Below, piece after piece: positions 42,541-51,873 of a DNA stretch of 64,000 nt. The notes beneath the pieces were generated by a model, which saw only the letters and a list, made by a program, of their open reading frames with translations, was not told the DNA's origin and made no database searches. The number at the start of each line of letters is the position of its first letter. The first letter of the stretch is position 1. The DNA comes from JAEUJM01 sp041918615 (lineage in GTDB: Bacteria; Actinomycetota; Acidimicrobiia; Acidimicrobiales; DATDAH01), in the NCBI GenBank assembly GCA_041918615.1, contig JAYRVH010000030.1, forward strand, positions 1 to 64,000, given 5' to 3'. The translations under genes were made by a program, and so were the position numbers.

Positions 42541-45357
42541 CTAGCTGCAGCCGCTGGTGCTGCCGCAGCTGGGGCACGCGTGGCACGACCCGGCCCGTTG
42601 CATCTGCACACCGCACTGCATGCACATCGGGGCGTCGGAGGCCTTGGACGTGGGCGCCAGCGACATCTGCACCGCCAGCGTGGAGGCCGACTCGATCGAT
42701 GGCGGGTCGGCGGCGATGTCCATGCCCTGTGTGGTCTCGGTGACGGTCTCGACGACGCCCGGCAGCGTGGGCTGAGTCCGTTCGCCCACCGTGAGGATGC
42801 CCACCTCGGCCCGCTCTTCGGGGGTCAGGTACAGGATCGCCAGGCGGCGGAAGAGATAGTCCATGAGGCTCGTGGCGAAACGGATGTCCGGATCGTCGGT
42901 CATGCCGGCCGGCTCGAAGCGCATGCCGGTGAACGCCTCGATGAAGCTGCGCAGCGGCACGCCGTACTGCAGGCCGTGGCTGATCGAGATGGCGAACGCA
43001 TCCATGATGCCGGCGAGGGTGGAGCCCTGCTTGGACACCCGCACGAAGATCTCACCCGGGCGACCGTCCTCGTACTCGCCGACGGTGACGAACCCCTTGC
43101 AGTCGGCGACCCGGAACTCGAACGTCCGCGACGAACGGGTCCGGGGGAGCTTGTCGCGGATGGGCTCGTGCACGATCTTTTCGACGATGCGCTCGACGAC
43201 CAGCGCGCCCTGCTCGGCCGCCGCCGTCGCAATGGCTGCCACCCCGACCGCATCGTCGGCATCGGCACCGTCCTTCTTGGCCATCGCCAGGGGCTGCGCC
43301 ACCTTGCAGTTGTCACGGTAGATGGCCACGGCCTTGATGCCGAGCTGCCAGGCGTCGATGTGGAGCTGCTCGACGTCTTCGACGCTGACGTCGGTGGGCA
43401 TGTTGACCGTCTTGGAGATGGCGCCCGAGATGAAGGGCTGCACGGCGCCCATCATGCGCACGTGACCGGAATAGTGGATCGGGTTGTCGCCCATGGAGCA
43501 GGCGAACACCGGGACATGGTCCTGGCTCAGGTGCGGCGCCCCCAGGATCGACTTGTTCTGGTCGATGTAGGTGATGATCTCGGCGGACTGCTCGGGCGTG
43601 TAGCCGAGGCGGGTGAGCGCGCGGGGCACGGTCTGGTTGACGATGGTCATGGTGCCGCCGCCCACCAACTTCTTCATCTTGCACAACCCGAGGTCGGGCT
43701 CGATGCCGGTGGTGTCGCAGTCCATCATCAGGCCGATGGTGCCCGTGGGCGCGAGCACACTGGCCTGGGCGTTGCGCACACCCGCAGTCGCTGCGATCTC
43801 ACACGCGGCGTCCCAGGCCTGCTGTGCAGCGCCGAGGAGCTCTGGTGGTACGAGCTCCTCGTCGATCTTGGCCGCCTCCTGACGGTGCATGTCGAGGACC
43901 CGGAGCACGTGCTCCGCGTTGTCGGCATAGCCGGCAAAGGGGCCCATGCGCTTCGCCGTCCGGGCGGACACGGCGTACGCGTGCCCGGTCATGAGGGCGG
44001 TGACGGCGGCCGCCCAGGAGCGACCCTCGTCGGAGTCGTAGGGAAGGCCGAGTGCCATGAGCAGCGCCCCGAGGTTGGCGTAGCCGATGCCGAGCTGGCG
44101 GAAGCGCCGGGCGTTCTCGCCGATGGGCCCGGTGGGGTAGTCGGCGTTTCCGACCAGGATCTCCTGGGCGGTGAAGATGACGTCGACCGCGGCTTCGAAC
44201 CCCGCGATGTCGAACTCGTCGTTCTCGTCGAGGAACTCGAGCAGGTTGAGGCTCGCCAGGTTGCAGGCCGAGTTGTCGAGGTGCATGTACTCCGAACACG
44301 GGTTCGAGGCGTTGATCCGACCGGTGTTGGCAGCGGTGTGCCACCGGTTGATGGTGGTGTCGAACTGCATGCCCGGATCGGCGCACTCCCAGGTGGCCTG
44401 GGAGATCTGGCGCATGAGGTCGCGGGCACGGACGGTCTTGACGATCTCGCCGGTGATGACCGCCCGCAGGTGCCAGTCGTCGTCGTCGACCACGGCCGCC
44501 ATGAACTCGTCGGTGACCCGCACCGAGTTGTTGGCGTTCTGGTACTGGGTGGAATGGCTGTCGGCCCCGTCGAGGTCCATGTCGAAGCCGTTGGCCGCGA
44601 GCACGCGTGCCTTCTTCTCCTCACGGGACTTGCACCAGACGAACTCTTCGATGTCGGGATGGTCGACGTCGAGGATCACCATCTTGGCGGCACGCCGCGT
44701 CTTGCCGCCCGACTTGATCGTGCCGGCCGAGGCGTCGGCCCCCCGCATGAAGCTGACCGGCCCCGAGGCCGTACCGCCACCCTTGAGCAGCTCGACCGAG
44801 GAGCGGATGCCGGACAGGTTGATGCCCGACCCGGATCCCCCCTTGAAGATCGTGCCCTCCTCGACATACCAGTTGAGGATCGAATCCATGGTGTCGTCGA
44901 CGTGGAGGATGAAGCAGGCGGACGCCTGCTGAGGGACGCCTCGGACGCCGATGTTGAACCACACCGGGGAGTTGAAGGCTGCCTTCTGGGTGACGACGAG
45001 GTGCTTCAGCTCGTTGCGGAAGGCGTCGGCTTCGTGCTCATCGGCGAAGTAGCCGTCACGACGGCCCCACTCGGCGATGGTGTCGGCCACCCGATCGATG
45101 ACCTGGCGCAGCGAGCTCTCTCGCTCGGGCGTGCCGATCGAGCCGCGGAAGTACTTCTGGGCGACGATGTTGGTCGCGTTCAGCGACCAGTCGACCGGGA
45201 ACTCGACGTCGGTCTGCTCGAAGGCCACGGTGCCGTCGCGGAAGTTCGTGATGCGGGCGTCGCGCCGCTCCCACTCGATCTCGTCGTAGGGGTGGGTGCC
45301 CTCCGTCGTGAAATGCCTGCGGATGCCGATGCCGGTGTGCTCGGGCGCCAATGCCAT
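42541..45357 (-). CDS. nrdJ: Adenosylcobalamin-dependent (class II) ribonucleotide reductase
   Basis: Predicted 938 aa from ATG 45357, preceded by GGAGGACAG; the frame is open upstream without conservation. Converts ribonucleotides to deoxyribonucleotides with a B12 radical. Seen: AFNSPVWFNIG, FKGGSGSGINLSGIRSS, NPCSEYMHLDNSACNLASLN with the active-site Cys-Glu, and a C-terminal Cys-rich tail (CMQCGVQMQRAGSCHACPSC) that carries the zinc ribbon and redox pair of NrdJ. Two NrdR boxes precede the gene. There is no B12 riboswitch I can see. Confidence 0.96.
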   Translation of the reverse strand: MALAPEHTGIGIRRHFTTEGTHPYDEIEWERRDARITNFRDGTVAFEQTDVEFPVDWSLNATNIVAQKYFRGSIGTPERESSLRQVIDRVADTIAEWGRRDGYFADEHEADAFRNELKHLVVTQKAAFNSPVWFNIGVRGVPQQASACFILHVDDTMDSILNWYVEEGTIFKGGSGSGINLSGIRSSVELLKGGGTASGPVSFMRGADASAGTIKSGGKTRRAAKMVILDVDHPDIEEFVWCKSREEKKARVLAANGFDMDLDGADSHSTQYQNANNSVRVTDEFMAAVVDDDDWHLRAVITGEIVKTVRARDLMRQISQATWECADPGMQFDTTINRWHTAANTGRINASNPCSEYMHLDNSACNLASLNLLEFLDENDEFDIAGFEAAVDVIFTAQEILVGNADYPTGPIGENARRFRQLGIGYANLGALLMALGLPYDSDEGRSWAAAVTALMTGHAYAVSARTAKRMGPFAGYADNAEHVLRVLDMHRQEAAKIDEELVPPELLGAAQQAWDAACEIAATAGVRNAQASVLAPTGTIGLMMDCDTTGIEPDLGLCKMKKLVGGGTMTIVNQTVPRALTRLGYTPEQSAEIITYIDQNKSILGAPHLSQDHVPVFACSMGDNPIHYSGHVRMMGAVQPFISGAISKTVNMPTDVSVEDVEQLHIDAWQLGIKAVAIYRDNCKVAQPLAMAKKDGADADDAVGVAAIATAAAEQGALVVERIVEKIVHEPIRDKLPRTRSSRTFEFRVADCKGFVTVGEYEDGRPGEIFVRVSKQGSTLAGIMDAFAISISHGLQYGVPLRSFIEAFTGMRFEPAGMTDDPDIRFATSLMDYLFRRLAILYLTPEERAEVGILTVGERTQPTLPGVVETVTETTQGMDIAADPPSIESASTLAVQMSLAPTSKASDAPMCMQCGVQMQRAGSCHACPSCGSTSGCS

Positions 45358-45426
45358 GAATGCTGTCCTCCGTGCCGCCAGGCGGCTGTTCGTCGAATGG
45401 TGGGGAGAGGAGATACCCGGAAGCCG

Positions 45427-45484
45427 ACACAAGATATTGTGCCAGCGACGCCCCCCGATGCTTCCGGGCCACAAGATGTTCCGG
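45427..45484 (-). promoter_or_regulatory. Pair of NrdR boxes upstream of nrdJ
   Basis: Box 1, ACACAAGATATTGTGC (45427-45442), fits the NrdR consensus ACACWATATATWGTGT at all but two positions. Box 2, CCACAAGATGTTCCGG (45469-45484), is a weaker copy. The starts are 42 bases apart, four helical turns, which suits cooperative NrdR binding (three turns is the more frequent spacing). Box 1 is 70 bases before the nrdJ start. NrdR itself is encoded 1.3 kb away. Confidence 0.8.
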
Positions 45485-45850
45485 CATTACACCACTGTGA
45501 TTTCGGCTCGTCAATGCCTTTCTCACATCGGTGTGATTTGTTCGCCCTGCGGTGCGCCCCCCGCTCGGCTGAGATGCCGGGCAGCGGGCTGCGGAGCGAA
45601 CGACCCCAGGTCAAGGGGATGCCCACCCGAACGCTCTCGCGAATCGGTTGGGCGAGGGAACCCCCAGGAATCGTCCCACCCACCACGGAGAAAGACGAGA
45701 ACCACCATTCCGGGGCCGCTCGCACCGCAGCCATGTAACAAGGCTCACCCTAGGGACCGCTGCCTGTGGGGCGTAAGAGGACGACCTGGGGATTTCCGAG
45801 GGATATCGCGATCAGGCTGGGGATGCGGGCCCGCCGCTACCGTCACCGCC

Positions 45851-46606
45851 GTGCGACAACTCTTCCCGCCCGCGCCGCGAGCGACCGTGGACCCGCTGCC
45901 GCTCTACGCCACCGACGCACGCCCGGCGCCCGCCGATCGACCGTGGGTGCTCGTGAACATGGTGTGCAGCGTGGACGGCGCCACGGCCGTCGACGGTGTG
46001 TCCGGCACGCTCGGCGGGAAGGCCGACCGGACTGCGTTCACGGCGATACGTGCGGTCGCCGACGTGATCCTCGTCGCGGCCGGCACGGCCCGGGCCGAGG
46101 GCTACGGCCCGCCGAACACCCCCTCGGGCGTCCAGCAACAGCGGACGGCGCGGGGCCAGGCGCCCAAGCCCCGGATCGCGCTCGTCACCCGACGGGTGGA
46201 CCTCGACTTCGGAAGCGCCCTCTTCGGTGACCCCGCGAGCCGTTGCATCGTCGTCGTCCCCGCTGACGCGCCCGCAGCGCGGGTCGTCGCCGCGGAGGCG
46301 GTGGCCGACGTGCTTCCGGCAGGACGCGGCGATGTCGACCTGCCATCGGCCCTGCAGGCGATGCACGGGCTCGGCGTCAGGACCGTGCTCTGCGAAGGCG
46401 GGCCGTCGCTGCTCGGACAGCTCGCCTCCGACGATCTCATCGACGAGGTCTGCCTCACGGTCTCCCCGCACCTGGTCGGCGGTGACTCCGCTCGCATCGC
46501 CCACGGCGATGCGCTGCCGGGCGGCGTCGCACCGCTCCGGCTCGCACGGATCCTGGAGGAGGAGGACGTGCTCCTGTTCCGCTACCTCCGCGACCGCGCC
46601 GTCTGA
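45851..46606 (+). CDS. RibD-C / dihydrofolate reductase-like reductase (pyrimidine reductase family)
   Basis: Predicted 251 aa from the GTG at 45851, the first start after a stretch (45485-45850) that shows no gene and contains the nrdJ upstream region. The Rossmann-like fold shows VNMVCSVDGATAVDGVSGTL (substrate strand), DRTAFTAIRAVADVILVAAG and TVLCEGGPSLLGQLASDDLI (cofactor loop), the RibD C-terminal domain pattern. It could be a riboflavin-pathway pyrimidine reductase or a related NADPH-dependent reductase; it lacks the N-terminal deaminase domain of RibD. Confidence 0.85.
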   Translation: MRQLFPPAPRATVDPLPLYATDARPAPADRPWVLVNMVCSVDGATAVDGVSGTLGGKADRTAFTAIRAVADVILVAAGTARAEGYGPPNTPSGVQQQRTARGQAPKPRIALVTRRVDLDFGSALFGDPASRCIVVVPADAPAARVVAAEAVADVLPAGRGDVDLPSALQAMHGLGVRTVLCEGGPSLLGQLASDDLIDEVCLTVSPHLVGGDSARIAHGDALPGGVAPLRLARILEEEDVLLFRYLRDRAV

Positions 46607-46663
46607 CGTTTCGACGGCCACCCGCCGCGTCGACTGATCAGGCGCGCCCGGGAAGGGACCTCG

Positions 46664-47128
46664 TCAGTGGGCCTTGGGCTCGGTGGCCTTGAGCAGCCCG
46701 ATCTCGCGCTCGAAATCGCCGGGCTCGTCGAACCCCTTGTAGACGCTGGCGAAACGGACGTACGCGACCCCGTCGAGCTCGCGGAGGCGCTCGAGCACGG
46801 CGAGGCCGAGCTGCTCGGTGGACACCTCGCTGCCGAGCAGCCGGGCCTCGTCCTCGACGGCCAGGGCCAGCGCCTCCAGCTGCTCGCGATCGATGGGCCG
46901 GCCCTTCGCCGACGCCTCGACCCCGCTCATGATGCGATCGCGGTCGAAGGCCATCACGTCGCCCGATCGCTTCACGACCACCAGGGGCAGCTCCTCGAGG
47001 CGCTCGTAGGTGGTGAAGCGGGTGGAGCAGGCCAGGCACTGACGGCGACGACGTATGGCCGCATCGTCATCGGCCGTGCGCGAGTCGACGACCTTGTCGT
47101 CGGTGCTTCCGCACGATGGGCACCGCAT
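46664..47128 (-). CDS. nrdR: Transcriptional repressor NrdR
   Basis: Predicted 154 aa from ATG 47128. Zinc ribbon MRCPSCGSTDDKVVDSR with the second pair CLACSTRFTTYE, then the ATP-cone domain (about residues 49-139: VVKRSGDVMAFDRDRIMSGV). It senses ATP/dATP and represses ribonucleotide reductase genes; box pairs upstream of nrdJ in this window are the expected target. Follows the LysM gene on the same strand, as in mycobacterial Rv2718c. Confidence 0.96.
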   Translation of the reverse strand: MRCPSCGSTDDKVVDSRTADDDAAIRRRRQCLACSTRFTTYERLEELPLVVVKRSGDVMAFDRDRIMSGVEASAKGRPIDREQLEALALAVEDEARLLGSEVSTEQLGLAVLERLRELDGVAYVRFASVYKGFDEPGDFEREIGLLKATEPKAH

Positions 47129-47170
47129 GGCGGTGACGCTATCGCGCCGCCCGCCGTGCCTCGCGGGCAC

Positions 47171-47629
47171 CTAGTCGAGCAGCAGTCGCATGCCGGGCCG
47201 AACCGACGAGACCCCGCTGTTCCGGGCGACGAGCCGGTTGACGACGACCGCGACGTCGTCGCCCGGCGGCGCGATCTCGCGGGCGATGCCCCACAGCGTC
47301 TCACCCTCGCGCACGACGTGGGAACGCTCGCCGGGACCGACGTGCGGCGGTACGAAGGCGGCAGGACGAACAACCGGAGAGGCGGCCCCGGGAGCGGTGA
47401 GGGATCCACTGCCGGGGCCGCCGGCCAGCACCCGAAGACCCGCAACCACCCCGACCGCCGAACCCACCACGAGAACGACGAGCAGGACGAGGGCGGCCAG
47501 GCGGCGGCGATGGTGGAGCGTGCGCTGACGGCGGCCGCTCGGTGCGGAGCGGCCGCCTTGAATCAGGCGCAGATGCGGACGGGCCGAGATCTCGGGGGCG
47601 GGGGCGAGGAGCGGCTGGATGGCGACCAT
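47171..47629 (-). CDS. LysM-domain SOS protein (ChiZ/YneA/DivS-type position)
   Basis: Predicted 152 aa from ATG 47629. A basic N-terminus with one transmembrane helix (LAALVLLVVLVVGSAVGVV, about 45-67), a Pro-rich linker, and a C-terminal LysM domain (HVVREGETLWGIAREIAPPG ... VRPGMRLLL) that binds peptidoglycan. The position between nrdR and lexA and the shared LexA-controlled intergenic region match the mycobacterial gene Rv2719c (ChiZ), a DNA-damage-induced inhibitor of division. By analogy it should delay septation during SOS; the sequence itself shows only the membrane anchor and LysM. Confidence 0.85.
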   Translation of the reverse strand: MVAIQPLLAPAPEISARPHLRLIQGGRSAPSGRRQRTLHHRRRLAALVLLVVLVVGSAVGVVAGLRVLAGGPGSGSLTAPGAASPVVRPAAFVPPHVGPGERSHVVREGETLWGIAREIAPPGDDVAVVVNRLVARNSGVSSVRPGMRLLLD

Positions 47630-47708
47630 GCGATTGATCTTCCTCAGGGGGGCTGACAGTGACCCGCCCTGGTGGCTCTCCGCGCCGTTCCCAGCACCAC
47701 CGGACGAC

Positions 47709-47821
47709 CGAACAGTTGTTCGGGACCCCACCCAACCACGAACGACTGTTCGATGTCAAGGGGAGGCGAACAGATGTTTGTGCGACCGGCGATCAGGTGC
47801 TAACTTACAAACGTCTGTTCG
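47709..47821. promoter_or_regulatory. Four LexA boxes in the lexA / LysM intergenic region
   Basis: Four actinobacterial SOS-type palindromes: CGAACAGTTGTTCG (47709-47722), CGAACGACTGTTCG (47739-47752), CGAACAGATGTTTG (47767-47780) and CAAACGTCTGTTCG (47808-47821). For lexA a promoter TTGTGC (47778-47783), 17-base spacer, TAACTT (47801-47806) is flanked and overlapped by the last two boxes. For the LysM gene a perfect -35 TTGACA on the minus strand (47759-47754) precedes box 2, with only a weak -10 (GTTGGG). The design implies tight, cooperative autoregulation. Confidence 0.9.
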
Positions 47822-47851
47822 ACCGAGTTGTCACCGAACGAGAGGGCCACC

Positions 47852-48484
47852 ATGACCGAGATCCACCTCACCGAACGCCAGCGGGAGATCCTGGACTTCA
47901 TCGAGGCCCAGATGCGGGAACGCGGCTACCCCCCGTCGGTGCGCGAGATCGGCACCGCCGTCGGGCTCACATCCCCCTCCACGGTGCACTCGCACCTCGC
48001 CACGCTCCAGCGCTATGGATTCCTGCACCGAGACCCCACCAAGCCCCGTGCGCTCGAGGTGCGCTACGACCCGACCTCGGGTGCCGCCGTCGAGCGTCGA
48101 CCGGTCCGTCACGTCCCCCTGGTCGGCGACGTCGCGGCCGGGACCGACGTGCTGGCGCAGCAGAACGTGGAGGAGACCATCCCCGTGCCGGCCGACCTCG
48201 CCGGCGAGGGCGACCTCTTCATGCTCCGGGTGCGCGGCGACTCGATGATCGAGGCCGGGATACTCGACGGCGACTACATCGTGGCTCGCGCCCAACCCGA
48301 TGCCAACGAACGCGAGATGGTCGTGGCCGGCATCCCCGGCGGCGAGGCCACGGTGAAGACCTACACCCGGGCCGGCGACAAGATCGTCCTGCTACCTGCG
48401 AACCCCACCTTCGACCCCATGGAGCTCGACCCCGAAGAGGTGACGATCTACGGGAAGGTCGTGACGGTGATGCGCAAGGTCTGA
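47852..48484 (+). CDS. lexA: SOS repressor LexA
   Basis: Predicted 210 aa from ATG 47852, preceded by GAGAGGGCC; a TTG at 47828 would add 8 residues and is less likely. N-terminal winged HTH (VREIGTAVGLTSPSTVHSHL at about 30-49), self-cleavage site Ala96-Gly97 in VGDVAAGTDV, catalytic Ser131 in RGDSMIEAGI and general-base Lys169 in GEATVKTYTR. On RecA-ssDNA contact it cuts itself and releases the SOS regulon. Divergent from the LysM gene across four LexA boxes. Confidence 0.97.
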   Translation: MTEIHLTERQREILDFIEAQMRERGYPPSVREIGTAVGLTSPSTVHSHLATLQRYGFLHRDPTKPRALEVRYDPTSGAAVERRPVRHVPLVGDVAAGTDVLAQQNVEETIPVPADLAGEGDLFMLRVRGDSMIEAGILDGDYIVARAQPDANEREMVVAGIPGGEATVKTYTRAGDKIVLLPANPTFDPMELDPEEVTIYGKVVTVMRKV

Positions 48485-48504
48485 GCCGCGGTCGGCCCTG
48501 GCCG

Positions 48505-48966
48505 CTACAGCTCGGCGAGCGCCTCCTGGTAGCGGCTCTGCTCGCGGGCGACGCCCAGGTTCTCGGTCTCGAAGGCATCGACGACGGTGCCGTCCTTCGC
48601 GATGACGAAGGTGGCGCGATTGGCACACCCCAGTGCCTCGTTGAACACGCCGTAGGCCTGGGCCACGGCTCCATGGGGCCAGAAGTCGGACAGGACCGGG
48701 AACCCGTAGCCCTGCTGCTCGGCCCAGACCTTCTGCGAGTTCTTGCTGTCGCACGAGACGGCCAGCACCTGGACGCCCGCGTCGGTGAACTTGGAGTGGT
48801 CGTCGCGGAGTTGGCAGAGCTCGCCCTCGCAGATACCCGTGAACGTGAACGGGTAGAAGACCAGGGCCACGGCCTGCTCGCCTCGGAAGTCTGCCAGGGA
48901 CACCTTGTCGCCGTTCTGGTCGGTCAACTCGAAGTCGGGGGCCGGCGAGCCGGTTGCGATTGCCAT
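48505..48966 (-). CDS. AhpE/BCP-type one-cysteine peroxiredoxin
   Basis: Predicted 153 aa from ATG 48966 with GGAGATCC upstream. Thioredoxin-fold peroxiredoxin: PAPDFELTDQNGDKVSLADF, the peroxidatic Cys46 in PFTFTGICEGELCQLRDD and a second Cys51 five residues on, and NRATFVIAKDGTVVDAF. The Cys spacing is that of the actinobacterial AhpE class, which reduces organic peroxides and peroxynitrite. Convergent with lexA, 20 bases apart. Confidence 0.9.
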   Translation of the reverse strand: MAIATGSPAPDFELTDQNGDKVSLADFRGEQAVALVFYPFTFTGICEGELCQLRDDHSKFTDAGVQVLAVSCDSKNSQKVWAEQQGYGFPVLSDFWPHGAVAQAYGVFNEALGCANRATFVIAKDGTVVDAFETENLGVAREQSRYQEALAEL

Positions 48967-49035
48967 TGCGGATGGATCTCCTTGAGACGGGGCGGGCAGA
49001 GACCGCAGTCTACGAGGAGCCGCCACGGCTCCGAC

Positions 49036-49106
49036 CCCCAGCGTCAGAACCCCCAGGCTCAGAACCCCAGCCACGAATGCCCAGCTTCAAACCCCAGCCT
49101 CAGACG
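49036..49106. repeat. Imperfect 14-15-bp tandem repeat downstream of dapE
   Basis: The unit CCCCAG-N-N-TCAGAA repeats about five times with drift between the peroxiredoxin start and the dapE stop (49036-49106). It has no visible coding or hairpin role; it partly covers the dapE end. Confidence 0.6.
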
Positions 49107-50178
49107 CCCTGGGTCAACAGGTTGGTGAGCACGAACCAGACCGCGTCGAGGTAGTCGCGCTCGATGTGCTCGTCGGCACGGTGCGCGAAGGTGGCGTCCC
49201 CGGGGCCGAAGTTGACCGCGGGAATGCCGGCTGCCGCGAACCGGGCCACATCGGTCCAACCCAACTTGGCCCTGATCTCGAGATCGTTGCGTCCGGCGAG
49301 CGCCGCCAACAGCGGATGATCGAGATCGGGTCGCGCACCATTGGCCACGTCGACGACGTCGACGCGGTCGCCGTCGGTGATGACCGGGGCCAACACCGCC
49401 CGAATGGCCGCCTCGGCCTCCTCGGGCCTGCGATCAGGTGCGAAGCGGTGATTCAACGTCGCCGAGGCGTGGTCGGGCACCACGTTCGTCGCCACGCCCC
49501 CTTCGACGAACACCGCCTGGAGTGCCTCGCGGTACTCACAGCCCTGCAGGACCGGACGCCGTTCCGGCGCGGCGTCGACCAGGGCCAGCAGGTGCCCGAG
49601 GCGGTGAACGGCGTTGCGACCCATCCACGGGCGCGCCGTGTGGGCCCGTTGCCCGGCCAGATGAACGGCGAGGCGCATGGTTCCCTGGCAGCCAGCCTCC
49701 AGGGCAGCGCCGGTCGGCTCACCGAGGACCGCCGCATCGCCCGCCACCAGGTCGGGCCGCAGGTCGAACAGCTCCTGAAGCCCGCTCAGCGGGGCGTCGA
49801 CCTCCTCGCGGGCGTAGAACACGTAGGTGACGTCGATGGCTGGCTCGGGCACCGTGCGCGCCAGCTCGAGCATCACCGCCAGGCCGCCCTTCATGTCCGA
49901 CGCTCCGAGGCCCCAGAGGGTGTCACCCTCGACGCGGGCCGTGGCGTTGTCGGCCGCGGGGACTGTGTCGGTGTGTCCCGCGATCACCAACCGGTACGGA
50001 CGTCCGAGTCGGGTGCGTGCCACCAGGTTGTCGCCGACCCGCTCGACATCCAGTCCAGCGATGCCGCCGACTGCCTCGTGCAGGTAGTCCGTGATCGCCG
50101 CTTCGTTGTGGCTGACCGACCCGATGTCGACCAGCTCGGCGGTGAGTGCCAGCAGGTCGTGGGGTGGGTGGGGCCTCC

Positions 50179-50182
<4 letters not shown>
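49100..50182 (-). CDS. dapE: Succinyl-diaminopimelate desuccinylase
   Basis: Predicted 360 aa, GTG start overlapping the dapD stop (GTGA). M20-family di-zinc peptidase fold: VIAGHTDTVPAADN and LWGLGASDMKGGLAVMLEL provide metal ligands, VFYAREEVDAPLSGLQ the catalytic Glu and metal Glu, and NFGPGDATFAHRADEHIER the final His. Hydrolyses N-succinyl-LL-diaminopimelate to LL-diaminopimelate and succinate for lysine and cell-wall synthesis. Translationally coupled to dapD. Confidence 0.94.
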
Positions 50183-51003
<821 letters not shown>

Positions 51004-51096
51004 CACCGCAGGCTACCGACGCGTCGCAGCCGAACGGAGCCGCCGGCACCCGGGGACGCCGACGGTGAGGGGCCGTGCCGGCACGGGGGATACAGC

Positions 51097-51873
51097 TCAG
51101 GGTGGAGGCGGTGGTGGAGGCGGTGGTGCAGGCGGTGGTGGCGTTGGGGGTGGCGGCCATCCCGTAGGCGGCTGGGATGGCGGCGGGTAGCCGCCGGCGC
51201 CCTGTGGTGGCCACGTGCCTGAGGTCGGCGCCCATGCACCCGAGGTTGGACTCGCCCCCATGCGCAGGCGCCGGGCCGACCCCGAGCGCCGAACCGCCGT
51301 GACGATCAGCACGATCCCCCCGGCCACCACGAACACACCGCCGACCCCGATGGGCACGAAGATCGCCACGAAGACCGACCCGATCGATCCCAGCAGGTCG
51401 AGCCGAGGGCCCACGGCGACGGTGGACACGTCAGGAGGCGCATCGGTGACGGTGACCAGGTACTCCCCCGGCTCGTCCACCGTGAAGGCGAAGGCCGATC
51501 GCCCCGCCGGTCCGCCGAAGTCGTAGCTCTCGTCGAAGAGCACGTCACGGAGGGCCAACGGGGTCGAGTCGGGCTCGACCGACTCGACCGTGACGGCGGA
51601 CTCACTGAGGTTGCCGAAGGGCGCCGTGTCGCCCGAGGCGCCCTCCTCGTAGAGGAAGTAGTCGCCCGGCGCCGCGAGGTTCACCCGGCCCTCGCCGGGG
51701 ACGCTCACCCGCTCCATGGCATCGATCTGGTCGTTGAGGTCCTGGAACCTCCGGAAGGGCTCTCGGAACGCCACGGCGAACACGACGGCCGCGGCGATGA
51801 CGCCGAGGCCGATCAGCCCGCCGCCGATGCCGTACCAGAACGACTTCGGGCGGATCTCCCCCGTCGGGATCAC
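51097..51873 (-). CDS. Two-helix membrane protein with polyproline tail
   Basis: Predicted 258 aa, GTG start overlapping the dapC stop (GTGA). Helices at about 13-36 (GGGLIGLGVIAAAVVFAVAF) and 160-195 (SVFVAIFVPIGVGGVFVVAG) enclose an extracytoplasmic beta-rich domain (FAFTVDEPGEYLVTVTD). The C-terminal 60 residues are Gly/Pro/Trp-rich and end in a run of prolines, cytoplasmic by the predicted topology. Function unknown; location within the dap operon is probably incidental. Confidence 0.65.
   Translation of the reverse strand: MIPTGEIRPKSFWYGIGGGLIGLGVIAAAVVFAVAFREPFRRFQDLNDQIDAMERVSVPGEGRVNLAAPGDYFLYEEGASGDTAPFGNLSESAVTVESVEPDSTPLALRDVLFDESYDFGGPAGRSAFAFTVDEPGEYLVTVTDAPPDVSTVAVGPRLDLLGSIGSVFVAIFVPIGVGGVFVVAGGIVLIVTAVRRSGSARRLRMGASPTSGAWAPTSGTWPPQGAGGYPPPSQPPTGWPPPPTPPPPAPPPPPPPPP

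Noticed and set aside
41887..45738. A 1283-codon plus-strand open frame over carD and nrdJ
   Set aside because: Antisense to two certain genes (CarD, NrdJ) with family signatures on the other strand.
45358..45850. Adenosylcobalamin riboswitch upstream of nrdJ
   Set aside because: No B12-box-like sequence is visible; the recognisable element is the NrdR box pair.
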